From contig CAZLRF010000012.1 in NCBI GenBank assembly GCA_964561785.1, forward strand, positions 34,232 to 98,231: 64,000 bases of DNA, written 5' to 3'. The notes under the pieces are model-generated. The model was not told the DNA's origin, made no database searches, and was given only the letters and a program-made list of their open reading frames with translations. The position numbers and the translations under genes were made by a program. Below, in pieces: positions 55,134-63,494 of the stretch (the first letter of the stretch is position 1; each line of letters begins with the position of its first letter). This DNA is from DATBSL01 sp964561785 (GTDB lineage Bacteria > Acidobacteriota > Vicinamibacteria > Fen-336).

Positions 55134-55867
55134 TGCGTCTCGGGCTCCTCCCGCTCGCCGTCCTCGGAGCCCTCGTCCCTCTCGCGGCGAGCCCCGCCCC
55201 TTCCGCGCCCCCTGCGCCCGAGGACGCCCGGACCGCCCGCCTGCGCCGCGACGTGGAGCGGCTGCGCCGCGAGCGCGACCTCGCCTCCGGCAAGGGCTTC
55301 TACCTCCGGCTCGACGCCGCCCGCGGACGCCTCGCCCTGATGCTCGAGGGCGTCGCCCTCGACGACTACGCCGCGGCCGACATCGCCTGGGGTGTCCCCG
55401 AAGTCCTGTTCGTGGACCGTGCGCCCGCCCCGGGTTGGGATGCCGAGGCCTTCTCGAAGGGGAGGCTCGAGCCGGAGCGGGAGCGCGACCGCCTCGAGGT
55501 GGTCGCGCCTCCGCCGGGGGCGTCTGCCACCGCGGGGGACGAGCCCGAGGCGAGCCCGTCGCCCCCCCCGATCCCGAAGAGCGCCGAGGAGACCTACTCC
55601 GTGCCGTCCCCCTACCGAATCGTCTTCTCCGACGGGGTCTCCCTGGAGGTCCGGGCCCGGGGCGGCGGGGGCCGCAACCGGGGCGCGATCCAGCGCGCGC
55701 TCGACGCGGTCCGCCTGCGCGTCGCGGACCTCGCGACCGCCTTCGGCCTCGGAGCGAGGGAGCGCGTGCGGCTGCGGGTCACCCTCGACGCGGAGGACGC
55801 GGCGTCGCTCTACCGCTCGCTGCCCCCCGACGTCTCGCTGGTGGTCGTCGGCCTTCCGACCTCCTGA
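55133..55867 (+). CDS. Exported protein of unknown function, 244 residues
   Basis: ATG overlapping the transpeptidase stop (TGATG). A signal peptide (1-20) is followed by a short coiled segment (ARLRRDVERLRRERDLASGKGFYLRLDAARGRLALMLEGVALDDY), a Pro/Ser-rich linker and a C-terminal domain of about 80 residues (YRIVFSDGVSLEVRA...RVRLRVTLDAEDAASLYRSLPPDVSLVVVGL). I do not recognise a family. Co-translation with L,D-transpeptidases suggests a cell-wall role. The 3' end overlaps the convergent phosphotriesterase-like gene by 58 bp. Confidence 0.75.
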   Translation: MRLGLLPLAVLGALVPLAASPAPSAPPAPEDARTARLRRDVERLRRERDLASGKGFYLRLDAARGRLALMLEGVALDDYAAADIAWGVPEVLFVDRAPAPGWDAEAFSKGRLEPERERDRLEVVAPPPGASATAGDEPEASPSPPPIPKSAEETYSVPSPYRIVFSDGVSLEVRARGGGGRNRGAIQRALDAVRLRVADLATAFGLGARERVRLRVTLDAEDAASLYRSLPPDVSLVVVGLPTS

Positions 55868-56883
55868 GGCCGCCTCCGCACCGCGAACGCCCGCGCCGGG
55901 TTGTCCACGAGGAGCCTTCGGACCTCTTCCTCGCCGAGGCCCCGGGCCCGCAGGGCGGGCACGAAGGCGTCGAAGAGGAACGTGTACGGGCGGTACGAGC
56001 CGCCTCCGGGCTCGCCCACTCGATACCAGCCGGCGTCCTGGGACACGAGGACGCGGTCGAGCCGGTCCCGCCGGTGCAGGTCGAGGACCGCCTCGACGTG
56101 ACGCTCGAGGCCCTCGGGCGAGACCCCGTCGAGCTCGACCCACGCGCCGCGCTGCGCCGCCCAGCCGAGCGTCGCGGGATCCTTCACGTTCTGGGCGTGG
56201 ACCCAGACGTACGCCTCGGGGGCGACACCCAGGCGGTCGAGCACGGCGAGGACGCCGAGACCGGCCGCCGCGTCCCCGGTGTGGACAGCCAGCGTGAGCC
56301 CCGTCTCCAGGTGGCACCGGGCCCCGGCTTCCACCAGCTTGCGGTCGACTTCCGACAGGGGCCCCGCGTCGACGCCGACCTTGAGGAACCCGGGTCGCAC
56401 GAGCGTCCCCTCGATGCCCCCGCGCCACTCGGCGGAGAAGCGCGCGGCGAGCTCGAGCGCCGACTCGGCGCGCGCGTGGTCGGGGACGGCGATGTCGTTC
56501 GCCGCGCCGTAGTAGCCCGTGTTCGTCACGAGGTGGAGCCCGCTCGCCTCGGAGAGGCGGCGCAGGAGGCGCGGGTCGCGGCCGAGGTAGGCGGGCGTGC
56601 ACTCGACGAGCGTCCGGCACCCGCGCGAGACGAGCTCCTGGAGGCGGGGCAGGACCACCCGGAAGACCTCGTCCGGGTCGTAGCGCGCGGGAGAGGCGGT
56701 GGCGGCCCCTCCGAAGTCCACGAGCACGTGCTCGTGGACGAGCGTCACGCCCATCGCGGAGGCGTCGATCTCCCCGCGCACGGTCATCACCCGGCCCGCC
56801 GGCGCGCCGGCGTGAAGGGCGGGGGAGACGGCCGCGTGGGCGGCGGCAGCAGCGGCGGTCGAGAGGAAGGCCCGTCGGCTCAC
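55810..56883 (-). CDS. Phosphotriesterase-family amidohydrolase with Tat-like signal
   Basis: 357 residues from a GTG 4 bp after the Gfo/Idh gene. The N-terminus MSRRAFLSTAAAAAA is a twin-arginine-type signal. The amidohydrolase metal ligands appear in order: HEHVLVDF (HxH), Lys of GFLKVGVD (bridging, probably carboxylated), LAVHTGD, VHAQN and the last Asp in SQDAGW. Members act as lactonases, phosphotriesterases or unknown esterases; the substrate is not evident. It follows a Tat-exported oxidoreductase on the same transcript. Confidence 0.87.
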   Translation of the reverse strand: MSRRAFLSTAAAAAAHAAVSPALHAGAPAGRVMTVRGEIDASAMGVTLVHEHVLVDFGGAATASPARYDPDEVFRVVLPRLQELVSRGCRTLVECTPAYLGRDPRLLRRLSEASGLHLVTNTGYYGAANDIAVPDHARAESALELAARFSAEWRGGIEGTLVRPGFLKVGVDAGPLSEVDRKLVEAGARCHLETGLTLAVHTGDAAAGLGVLAVLDRLGVAPEAYVWVHAQNVKDPATLGWAAQRGAWVELDGVSPEGLERHVEAVLDLHRRDRLDRVLVSQDAGWYRVGEPGGGSYRPYTFLFDAFVPALRARGLGEEEVRRLLVDNPARAFAVRRRPQEVGRPTTTSETSGGSER

Positions 56884-56887
56884 GCTC

Positions 56888-58252
56888 TCAGGCCTTCTGG
56901 AGGACGTCTGTCTCGAAGTCCCAGAACACGGGCGCCTTGCGCCTCACCGACTCGTTCACCATGTGGGCGACCGCGGCGGCGTGGTGTCCGCGGCGGCCGT
57001 CCTCGTAGACCGCCTCGCGCGTGCGGACCGCCTCGAAGAAGCGGGCGACGTGAACCTGGGTCGAGTCGAGCCCGACTTCCGTCCACGACTCGCCCTGGCT
57101 GCGCATCTGCGGGGGCCAGGTGTCCGGCAGCTCGCGCCTCTTGACCTCGGGGTCGGCCCAGTACGCCTTCTCCAGCTCCGTCGGCCACGCGGTGACGATC
57201 CAGCCGTTGCCCTCGACCACGTGCTCGGGGGTGAACGTCATGCGCCCGCCGCGGAACACGAGCGAGCCTTCGTTGCCCAGGATCGCGAAGCCGCTCTCTC
57301 CGGCGCCCGCGCTGTTGAACGTGCCGCTCAGCGAGACGCTGAAACGCTCCTTGCCGTAGACGACCGAGGCGTTGAGCGTGTCCGGCACCTCGTGGGTCCT
57401 CTGGTGGCGGTAGTTGGCGGCGGTGGCCATCACCATCTCGGGCACGGTCGCGTCCATCACGTAGTGGATCGTCGTCATCAGGTGCACGAAGAGGTCGGTC
57501 GCGATGCCGCCCGAGTAGTCCCAGTAGGCGCGCCAGCGGAAGAACCGCTCGAGGCTGAACGGGCGCTTCGGCGCGGGCCCGAGGAACATGTCCCAGTCGA
57601 CCGTCGTCGGGTCGGCGTCGGGCGGGATCGGGTAGATCCACGCACCCGACTCGCTGTTGCGGTCGTAGCTCGCCCGAACCAGGCTGACCTGCCCGAGCTT
57701 GCCGGACTGGACGATCTCCCTCGCCGTCTGCTGAAGCTTCGAGCTCACCCCCTGGCTGCCGATCTGGAGGATTCGGCCCGCCTTCTCGGCCGCCGCGTAC
57801 ATCTGCGGTCCCTCGTCGACGGTCAGGGTCATCGGCTTCTCGAGGTAGACGTCCTTGCCGGCCGCGATCGCCTCGAGCGTCTGCGTCCGGTGCCAGTGGT
57901 CCGGCGTGCCGATGATCACCGCGTCGATCGACTTGTCGGCGAGCAACGCCCGCCAGTCGCCGTAGTCCTTCGCCTGCGGCCCCAGCCGCTCGAGCGCCCG
58001 CGCGACGCGTCCCCGGTAGGCGTCGCACACGCCGACGATCTCGACCCCGGGGTGGGCCATCGCCGCCTGCATCACGCCCGATTGGATCCGCGACCCGACC
58101 GCGATCAGGCCGACCTGGATCCGGTCGTTGGGGGAGACGGGCTGGGCGAGGGCCTGCGCCTCGTGGCCGACCACGTGGGCCGCGAGGGGTCCGGCGGCCG
58201 CGCCCACGACGCTTCTCTGCATGAACTGGCGGCGGCTCATCCCTGCCTTCAT
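56888..58252 (-). CDS. Tat-exported Gfo/Idh/MocA oxidoreductase
   Basis: 454 residues. Tat signal SRRQFMQRSVVGAAAG. NAD(P)-binding Rossmann fold from about residue 45 (VGLIAVGSRIQSGVMQAA..., VGVCDAYRGRV, AVIIGTPDHWHRTQTLEAIAAGKDVYLEKPMTLT with the EKP motif) and the C-terminal alpha/beta domain containing GGIATDLFVHLMTTIHYVM. Secreted members often act on sugars or glycans with a tightly bound cofactor. The ATG at 58252 is chosen for GAGG 8 nt upstream; a GTG at 58261 and an ATG nearer the RR motif are alternatives. Confidence 0.92.
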   Translation of the reverse strand: MKAGMSRRQFMQRSVVGAAAGPLAAHVVGHEAQALAQPVSPNDRIQVGLIAVGSRIQSGVMQAAMAHPGVEIVGVCDAYRGRVARALERLGPQAKDYGDWRALLADKSIDAVIIGTPDHWHRTQTLEAIAAGKDVYLEKPMTLTVDEGPQMYAAAEKAGRILQIGSQGVSSKLQQTAREIVQSGKLGQVSLVRASYDRNSESGAWIYPIPPDADPTTVDWDMFLGPAPKRPFSLERFFRWRAYWDYSGGIATDLFVHLMTTIHYVMDATVPEMVMATAANYRHQRTHEVPDTLNASVVYGKERFSVSLSGTFNSAGAGESGFAILGNEGSLVFRGGRMTFTPEHVVEGNGWIVTAWPTELEKAYWADPEVKRRELPDTWPPQMRSQGESWTEVGLDSTQVHVARFFEAVRTREAVYEDGRRGHHAAAVAHMVNESVRRKAPVFWDFETDVLQKA

Positions 58253-58298
58253 CTCGCTCACCTCGCTCGATTCCCGTCGGCGCCGAGCCGACCGCCGG

Positions 58299-58328
58299 AC
58301 GTTACGCCCGGCGGCGCAGCGGGGTCAA
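58299..58328 (-). promoter_or_regulatory. Promoter of the Gfo/Idh-phosphotriesterase operon
   Basis: Minus strand TTGACC (58328-58323), 18 bp, TAACGT (58304-58299); start near 58292, about 40 nt before the ATG. Confidence 0.6.
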
Positions 58329-58332
58329 GGGT

Positions 58333-58358
58333 GCGGTCGGCCTCGCGGCCCCGACCGC
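58333..58358 (-). terminator. Hairpin after the tautomerase gene
   Basis: GCGGTCGG - 10 nt - CCGACCGC, 8-bp stem starting at the base after the restored-frame stop codon (58361-58359), just upstream of the next promoter. No T-run. Confidence 0.5.
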
Positions 58359-58722
58359 TCACCCTCCCGACTTGAAGTAGAGCTCCCGCCGCATCTCGCG
58401 CAGCTCGACGGTGAAGTCGCAGCGGCGCTCCGCCGCGGCCCGCGGGAAACCCCTCGCGCAGCGCGGCGAGGAGCGCCTCGCCGGCCGAGCGCAGCACCGC
58501 GCTCTCTCGCCCGTCGAGGACGGCCGCGGTCAGGTGGACGAACGCGCGGCCGGGAGTGCCGTCCGCCACGCGGAAAGCCTCGTGGCGGACGACGCGGCTC
58601 TTGACGTTCGCGAGGTCGAACGCCGCGGAGGCCACGAGGGCCTCGTGGAGCTGCCGGAGCAGCCGGTGATGGTCGGGCGCGTCGGGCACGTTGGCGGAGT
58701 ACTCGAGGACGAGGTGGGGCAT
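58359..58722 (-). pseudogene. 5-carboxymethyl-2-hydroxymuconate isomerase-like tautomerase, frameshifted
   Basis: The ATG at 58722 opens MPHLVLEYSANVPD with the catalytic Pro2 of the tautomerase superfamily, then VKSRVVRHEAFRVADG and FVHLTAAVLDGR as in the HpcD/CHMI family. At about 58444-58453 (plus strand GGGAAACCCC) the family pattern leaves the frame. One base fewer restores ...AAAERRCDFTVELREM RRELYFKSGG and a stop, giving the expected 120 residues. Uncorrected translation runs on to 58258 without similarity. Either a real inactivating indel or a homopolymer sequencing error. Family call is good; status is open. Confidence 0.75.
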
Positions 58723-58725
58723 GGC

Positions 58726-58977
58726 TCAGCCTCTCGCTCGGGGCGGTTTCGCCCGCCGACGCCCCGGCCGTCGCCGGGCCGGCGCCGGGGTGGTCTCGGC
58801 GCTGCGGAAGTAGAGGTGGAACGCCGTGTCGGGGCCGACGAGGCGGCGGCCGGCGTCGAGCGGAACTCGGGCCTTCCCGAGGAGCACCAGCCGCTTGTAC
58901 TGGCCCAGGATGCGGCGCGTCTCGGCCTCCTCCGTGCGCGGCACGGCCCGATGATCGCCCGGGCCCTCGCCCGGCAC
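58726..58977 (-). CDS. Hypothetical small basic protein
   Basis: Up to 83 residues, ending 3 bp before the tautomerase ATG on the same strand. Central segment RRILGQYKRLVLLGKARVPLDAGRRLVGPDTAFHLYFRSAE, then an Arg/Pro-rich tail. The start is uncertain: GTG at 58977 or a GTG 12 codons later, neither with a good ribosome-binding site. No family recognised. Spacing to the tautomerase suggests co-transcription. Confidence 0.45.
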   Translation of the reverse strand: MPGEGPGDHRAVPRTEEAETRRILGQYKRLVLLGKARVPLDAGRRLVGPDTAFHLYFRSAETTPAPARRRPGRRRAKPPRARG

Positions 58978-58995
58978 AAGAGCGCGCTTTGCCGC

Positions 58996-59001
58996 TACAC
59001 T
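58996..59001 (+). promoter_or_regulatory. Possible -10 box of the aldo-keto reductase gene
   Basis: TACACT, with start near 59008 and a leader of about 38 nt containing the GGGGGAGGG ribosome-binding site. The -35 is poor. Confidence 0.3.
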
Positions 59002-59045
59002 CCGGGACGGCGGCCGGTTCGAGGGCGGCCGCGGGGGAGGGCGCG

Positions 59046-60104
59046 ATGCAGAACCGCCGGGAGTTCCTCAGGACGACGGGTGTCGCCACCGCCGCGCTCC
59101 TCGCGCAGGCCGGGCGGACGGCGCAGGGGGCCGCGCCCGCGGCGGCGCGCGGGCTCCCCGCGCTGCCCTCGAATCCCCGGACCGCGGGCATGCCCACCCG
59201 CAACCTGGGCCGCACCGGCTTCCGGGTCGGGGTGTTCAGCCTCGGCGGCCAGTCCGCGATCGAGCGGGGGAACAACGAGGCGGTGGCGGTCCCGCTCGTC
59301 GAGCGCGCGCTCGACCTCGGCGTCAACTACGTCGACACCTCGTCGATCTACGGAGGGCCCGAGCGCTGGAGCGAGCGCTACATTGGCCAGGTGACGAAGC
59401 GCCGCCGCTCCGAGGTCTTCCTCGCCAGCAAGACGAAGGAGCGGACCCGGGACGGCTCGATGCGCATGATCGAGCAGTCGCTGAAGCTCCTCCACACCGA
59501 CCACCTCGACCTGTGGCAGCTGCACGACATCGGCACCCTCGCGGACGTCGACGAGGTGTTCGCGAAGGGCGGGGCGATGGACGCGCTCGTCGAGGCGCGC
59601 GAGCAGAAGATGGTGCGCTTCCTCGGGATCACCGGCCACCACCGGCCGGAGTCGCTCGCCGAGGCGGTGCGGCGCTTCCCGTTCGACGCCGCTCTCGTGG
59701 CCCTCAGCGCGGCCGACCCCCACCACCACAGCTTCTCGGCCGGGCTGCTGCCGCTCCTCGTCGAGAAGCAGATGGGCGTCGTCGCGATGAAGGTGACCGG
59801 CCGCGGCCGGCTGCTCTCGACGTGGACGCCGCCGCCCCTCGAGCAGCAGAAGCGCTCCTGGGAGGGTGTCGTCCTCGCCGACCGGCCGGGGACCCTCACG
59901 ATGAAGCAGGCGCTCGACTACACGCTGTCGCTGCCGGTGAGCACGGCCATCGTGGGCTGCGACTCGATCGCCCAGCTCGAGGAGAACGTCCGTCTCGCCC
60001 GCGAGTTCACCCCGCTGAGCGCGGCGCAGATGGCGGCACTCGCCGAGGGCGCAGCCCCGTGCGCGAAGCAGGCGCTCTTCTTCCGCTTCTTCGACCGGGC
60101 CTGA
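59046..60104 (+). CDS. Tat-exported aldo/keto reductase
   Basis: 352 residues, ATG with GGGGGAGGG upstream. Tat signal NRREFLRTTGVATAALLAQAG. The AKR barrel begins about residue 52: TRNLGRTGFRVGVFSLGGQ, then VNYVDTSSIYGG (catalytic Asp and Tyr), VFLASKT (Lys), LDLWQLHDI (His) and the NADP-binding C-terminal part VSTAIVGCDSIAQLEENVRLA. It probably reduces a carbonyl substrate outside or at the membrane. The region after residue 330 (AAPCAKQALFFRFF) is short compared with members carrying a C-terminal ferredoxin domain. Confidence 0.88.
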   Translation: MQNRREFLRTTGVATAALLAQAGRTAQGAAPAAARGLPALPSNPRTAGMPTRNLGRTGFRVGVFSLGGQSAIERGNNEAVAVPLVERALDLGVNYVDTSSIYGGPERWSERYIGQVTKRRRSEVFLASKTKERTRDGSMRMIEQSLKLLHTDHLDLWQLHDIGTLADVDEVFAKGGAMDALVEAREQKMVRFLGITGHHRPESLAEAVRRFPFDAALVALSAADPHHHSFSAGLLPLLVEKQMGVVAMKVTGRGRLLSTWTPPPLEQQKRSWEGVVLADRPGTLTMKQALDYTLSLPVSTAIVGCDSIAQLEENVRLAREFTPLSAAQMAALAEGAAPCAKQALFFRFFDRA

Positions 60105-60129
60105 GGCTGCGGCCCGTCCCGAGGTGACC

Positions 60130-60411
60130 ATGAGCGAAAGGCAAAGGGCCCTCGAGGCCCTCGCGCGGGCGCAGTGGCGCCTCGCCCTCGTCCTGACCGC
60201 GGCGATGATGGCCGTCTACTTCGGCTTCACGCTGCTCGTGGCGTGGGCGAAGCCGCTGCTCGCCCGCCAGATCGTCCCCGGCCTCAGCCTGGGCATCCTC
60301 ACGGGCGCCCTCGTGATCCTGACCGCGTGGGGGCTCATCTGGGTCTACGTGCGCTGGGCGAACGGCCACTACGACGCGGCGGTGGCGTCCCTGCGGGGGG
60401 AGAAGCGATGA
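60130..60411 (+). CDS. DUF485 inner-membrane protein (YjcH-like)
   Basis: 93 residues, ATG with GAGGTGA directly upstream. Two membrane helices (LVLTAAMMAVYFGFTLLVAWA and ILTGALVILTAWGLIWVYVRWA) with the short N-terminal RALEALARAQWRLA typical of DUF485. This family is almost always encoded before the ActP acetate symporter, as here (ATGA overlap). Function as an accessory subunit is inferred from that linkage. Confidence 0.92.
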   Translation: MSERQRALEALARAQWRLALVLTAAMMAVYFGFTLLVAWAKPLLARQIVPGLSLGILTGALVILTAWGLIWVYVRWANGHYDAAVASLRGEKR

Positions 60412-61952
60412 CGTCGAGCCTCGGCCAGCCCCACGCCGCGGCGATCGGCTGGTTCCTCGTCTTCGTGGCGGTGACCCTCGCCATCACCTGGTGGGCGGCC
60501 CGGCGCACGAGCAGCACCGAGCAGTTCTACGCGGCGGGCCGCAGCGTGAGCGGCCTCCAGAACGGCCTCGCCCTCGCCGGCGACTACATGAGCGCGGCGA
60601 GCTTCCTCGGCATCGCCGGGCTCGTGGCGGTCTCCGGCTTCGACGGGCTCATCTACTCGATCGGCTTCCTCGTCGGCTGGCCGATCGTGATGTTCCTCGT
60701 CGCCGAGCCCCTGCGGAACCTCGGGCGCTACACCTTCGCCGACGTCGTGGCTTACCGCCTCCGGCAGGTCCCCGTGCGCATCGCCGCCGCGCTCGGGACG
60801 CTCGCGGTGGTGACCTTCTACCTCATCGCCCAGATGGTGGGGGCGGGGAACCTCATCAAGCTGCTCTTCGGGATCCCCTACGAGACGTCGGTCGTGATCG
60901 TGGGCGCGGTGATGATGGCCTACGTGCTCTTCGGGGGCATGATCGCCACGACGTGGGTGCAGATCGTCAAGGCGGTGCTCCTCATCGGCGGGGCGCTCCT
61001 TCTCGCCGTTCTCGTGCTCGCGCGCTTCGGGGGCAACCCCCTCGCTCTGTTCGCCGCCGCCGCCGATCGCTTCGGGCCCCAGGTGCTCGGCCCCGGCCAG
61101 CTCGTGGCCGATCCCCTCGACGCCGTATCCCTCGGCCTCGCCCTCATGCTCGGCACCGCCGGCCTCCCGCACATCCTCATGCGCTTCTACACCGTGCCCG
61201 ACGCGCGGACGGCGCGTACCTCCGTGACCTACGCCACCGCCTTCATCGGCTTCTTCTACCTCCTGACCTTCGTCCTGGGCTTCGGGGCCATGGTCATCGT
61301 GTCCCCGCAGGCCATCCAGGCGGTCGACAAAGGCGGCAACATGGCGGCCCCCCTCCTCGCCGAGGCGATCGGGGGGACCGGCTTCCTCGGCTTCATCGCC
61401 GCCGTGGCCTTCGCCACGATCCTGGCGGTCGTGGCCGGCCTCACCCTCTCGGGGGCGGCGGCGCTCTCCCACGACGTGTGGGTCAACGTCGTGCGGGGAG
61501 GCGAGGCGCCGGAGCGCGAGCAGTTCGTGGTCGCGCGCGTCGCGACCCTCCTCGGGGGCGTGGCGTCTGTGGCCCTCGGCATCGTCTTCAAGGGGGAGAA
61601 CGTCGCCTACATGGTCGGCCTCGCGTTCGCGATCGCGGCGAGCGCCAACTTCCCGGCCCTCGTCCTGTCGATCTTCTGGCGCCCCTTCACGACCCGCGGG
61701 GCCCAGGCGAGCATGCTCACGGGAACGCTCGCCTCGCTCCTGCTCATCGTCGTCTCGCCCACGATCCAGGTGGGCGTGCTGGGGAGGGAGTCGGCCCCCT
61801 TCCCGCTGCGTAACCCCGGTCTCTTCAGCATTCCGCTGGCCTTCCTGGTCGGGATGGCGGTGTCCGTGCTGTGGCCGGAGGCGGAGGCCGCGCGCCGGTT
61901 CGCCGAGGTGCAGGACCGCGTGCATCTCGGCCCCGAGGCAGACGAGGCCTGA
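60408..61952 (+). CDS. actP: Cation/acetate symporter ActP (SSS family)
   Basis: 514 residues with about 13 membrane helices. Sodium:solute symporter signatures: STEQFYAAGRSVSGLQNGLALAGDYMSAASFLGIAGLVAVSGFDGL, GRYTFADVVAYRL, GTAGLPHILMRFYTVPDARTAR and FAAAVAFATILAVVAGLTLSGAAALSHDVW. It imports acetate with a cation. Its start overlaps the DUF485 stop. The pair could supply acetyl units alongside the pyruvate dehydrogenase of this window. Confidence 0.95.
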   Translation: MTSSLGQPHAAAIGWFLVFVAVTLAITWWAARRTSSTEQFYAAGRSVSGLQNGLALAGDYMSAASFLGIAGLVAVSGFDGLIYSIGFLVGWPIVMFLVAEPLRNLGRYTFADVVAYRLRQVPVRIAAALGTLAVVTFYLIAQMVGAGNLIKLLFGIPYETSVVIVGAVMMAYVLFGGMIATTWVQIVKAVLLIGGALLLAVLVLARFGGNPLALFAAAADRFGPQVLGPGQLVADPLDAVSLGLALMLGTAGLPHILMRFYTVPDARTARTSVTYATAFIGFFYLLTFVLGFGAMVIVSPQAIQAVDKGGNMAAPLLAEAIGGTGFLGFIAAVAFATILAVVAGLTLSGAAALSHDVWVNVVRGGEAPEREQFVVARVATLLGGVASVALGIVFKGENVAYMVGLAFAIAASANFPALVLSIFWRPFTTRGAQASMLTGTLASLLLIVVSPTIQVGVLGRESAPFPLRNPGLFSIPLAFLVGMAVSVLWPEAEAARRFAEVQDRVHLGPEADEA

Positions 61953-61986
61953 GCCGGCCCCAGACCCCTCGAAGCGGCGCCGCTCG

Positions 61987-62862
61987 CTAGCGGGGAGAGC
62001 TCTCGCGGGCGAGCCCCCGCCCGCGGGCCCCCGAGGCCGGGGCGAAGGCGGGGTCGCGGTCGGGGAGCGTGTTCCCGGCGTTGCGGTGCTGGTACATCAT
62101 GTGGATGGCCGCGAGCTCCACCTCGTGCCAGCTCGTGCCGCGGCCGCTCCAGCTCTGCCGCATCGCCGCCCCCACCTGGTCCCAGTTGCGAAGGCCGATC
62201 GCGAACCCGAGCATGCGGCGGGTCACCTGGGCGTCCTGCGCCCAGTCCGCGCTGACGTAGACGAGCTCGGCCCGGGTGATCGTCGCGCCGTCGTGCCACC
62301 ACTGGGCGCAGGCGATGTAGCGCCCTTCCAGGCACTCGTGGTCGGGGTTGACGCGGACCGTGATGCTGCCCGAGGGCGCGTCCACGAACGGGATTCTCGG
62401 CCCCCCGGCGCTCGAGACCTCGACGAACACCGCGTTGACTGCGTCGCGGACCCGCGTCGCGTCGGCCTCCTTGTCGGGACCGAATCCGACCAGAACCGCG
62501 GTGAGGTTCATCGAGGCCCACTTCGTGAGGGCCTGCCGCTCCCCGTCGTAGACGAGATCGCGCAGCGCCTTGTCCCCGCCGTCGCGGGGCACCGGCCACA
62601 GGGCGACCGGGAGACCGGTCCACCTCTGCTCGCGGGTCAGGTAGCCCTCCAGGGACGCGGTGACGCTGGCGCCGACCGCGGCGGGCGTCGGCGACACCGA
62701 AGCCGGCGTGAGCGGCGTGTCCGTGACGCCGTCCACGAACGTCAGCACCGGGGGCGGGGGCGGCGTCGGCGGGGGGGGCGTGCTCGGGCCCGAGGGCGAG
62801 CCCCCGCCGCCGCAGGCCGGCAGAGAGAGCACGAGCGCCAAGACCAGGAGCCTCTTGAGCAT
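61987..62862 (-). CDS. Lipoprotein with a degenerate metalloprotease-like domain
   Basis: 291 residues, ATG behind GGGGGAGG. Lipobox SLPAC (Cys17), then a Gly/Ser/Pro-rich linker. The domain at about 95-275 follows the order of matrixin-like peptidases: SITVRVNPDHECLEGRYIACAQWWHDGATITRAELVYVSADW, then TRRMLGFAIGLRNWDQVG where a HExxHxxGL zinc motif would be expected, then VELAAIHMMYQH. The His and Glu ligands are missing, so it is probably inactive as a protease. The assignment is weak and by pattern only. Confidence 0.55.
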   Translation of the reverse strand: MLKRLLVLALVLSLPACGGGGSPSGPSTPPPPTPPPPPVLTFVDGVTDTPLTPASVSPTPAAVGASVTASLEGYLTREQRWTGLPVALWPVPRDGGDKALRDLVYDGERQALTKWASMNLTAVLVGFGPDKEADATRVRDAVNAVFVEVSSAGGPRIPFVDAPSGSITVRVNPDHECLEGRYIACAQWWHDGATITRAELVYVSADWAQDAQVTRRMLGFAIGLRNWDQVGAAMRQSWSGRGTSWHEVELAAIHMMYQHRNAGNTLPDRDPAFAPASGARGRGLARESSPR

Positions 62863-62937
62863 CCGGGACCTCCCCCGCGTCCTGAGCGCGACGCGAGAAC
62901 GGGGAGATCCTACACGAGCCCCCGACTTCTCTTTCCC

Positions 62938-62967
62938 TTGAGTTCCAGCCTTCGGGCGGCGTACGCT
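62938..62967 (+). promoter_or_regulatory. Promoter of the 61-residue protein gene
   Basis: TTGAGT (62938-62943), 18 bp, TACGCT (62962-62967); start near 62974, leader about 74 nt. On the other strand TAGGAT (62912-62907) may serve the divergent lipoprotein gene. Confidence 0.5.
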
Positions 62968-63047
62968 TTCGCAAGAGCCCCCTCCGGCGCTGTCTTCTCC
63001 CTTCCCGTTTTCGTCGGTCGCCGGTCCTGCGTTCGCGGAGGTGACGA

Positions 63048-63233
63048 GTGACGTTCGAGCTCGACGCGGGTGGAGTCCACATCACCTGCTCGTCGGTAGC
63101 GGTGACGAAGAAGCTGATCGAGAAGGGCGCGCGGCTGCTCGACGAGTCGCAGAAGCCGCGCTTGGAGGCCAGTCCCGACGCTCGAGCGGCGTCCGAGCCG
63201 CCGGAGGGCGGCGGGGAGCGGGGCCGCTCCTGA
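63048..63233 (+). CDS. Small uncharacterised protein, 61 residues
   Basis: GTG start with a near-perfect GGAGGTGA ribosome-binding site 4-5 nt upstream and a good promoter, so expression is likely despite the size. Sequence: a short strand-like start (TFELDAGGVHITCSSVAVT), a helix (KKLIEKGARLLDESQKPRLE) and an acidic/Gly/Arg-rich tail. No family recognised. The following 130 bp up to tRNA-Phe hold no gene. Confidence 0.6.
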   Translation: MTFELDAGGVHITCSSVAVTKKLIEKGARLLDESQKPRLEASPDARAASEPPEGGGERGRS

Positions 63234-63364
63234 GGCGCGGCCGAGCCTACAGCCGTTCCGGCCGGAGGGTGGACCAGGTCACGCAGTCCCTGCGGCCGCG
63301 GCGCCGGCAGCCGGTGCGGAGGGGGTCTTCACGCTCGATGCCGTCGGCGGACGGTGAGGGCGGC

Positions 63365-63440
<76 letters not shown>

Positions 63441-63455
63441 AGCGGGCGAACGCTT

Positions 63456-63485
63456 ATTCAAGCACAACGGCCTCGCGGTCGTCAA
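63456..63485 (-). promoter_or_regulatory. Promoter of tRNA-Phe
   Basis: Minus strand TTGACG (63485-63480), 18 bp, TTGAAT (63461-63456); predicted start about 63449, 9 nt before the mature tRNA. Confidence 0.5.
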
Positions 63486-63494
63486 AAGCCCGGC

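Noticed and set aside
58128..58722. Selenocysteine or stop-codon read-through as explanation for the broken tautomerase
   Set aside because: The two coding parts are in different frames, not separated by an in-frame TGA, so a one-base indel is the simplest explanation.
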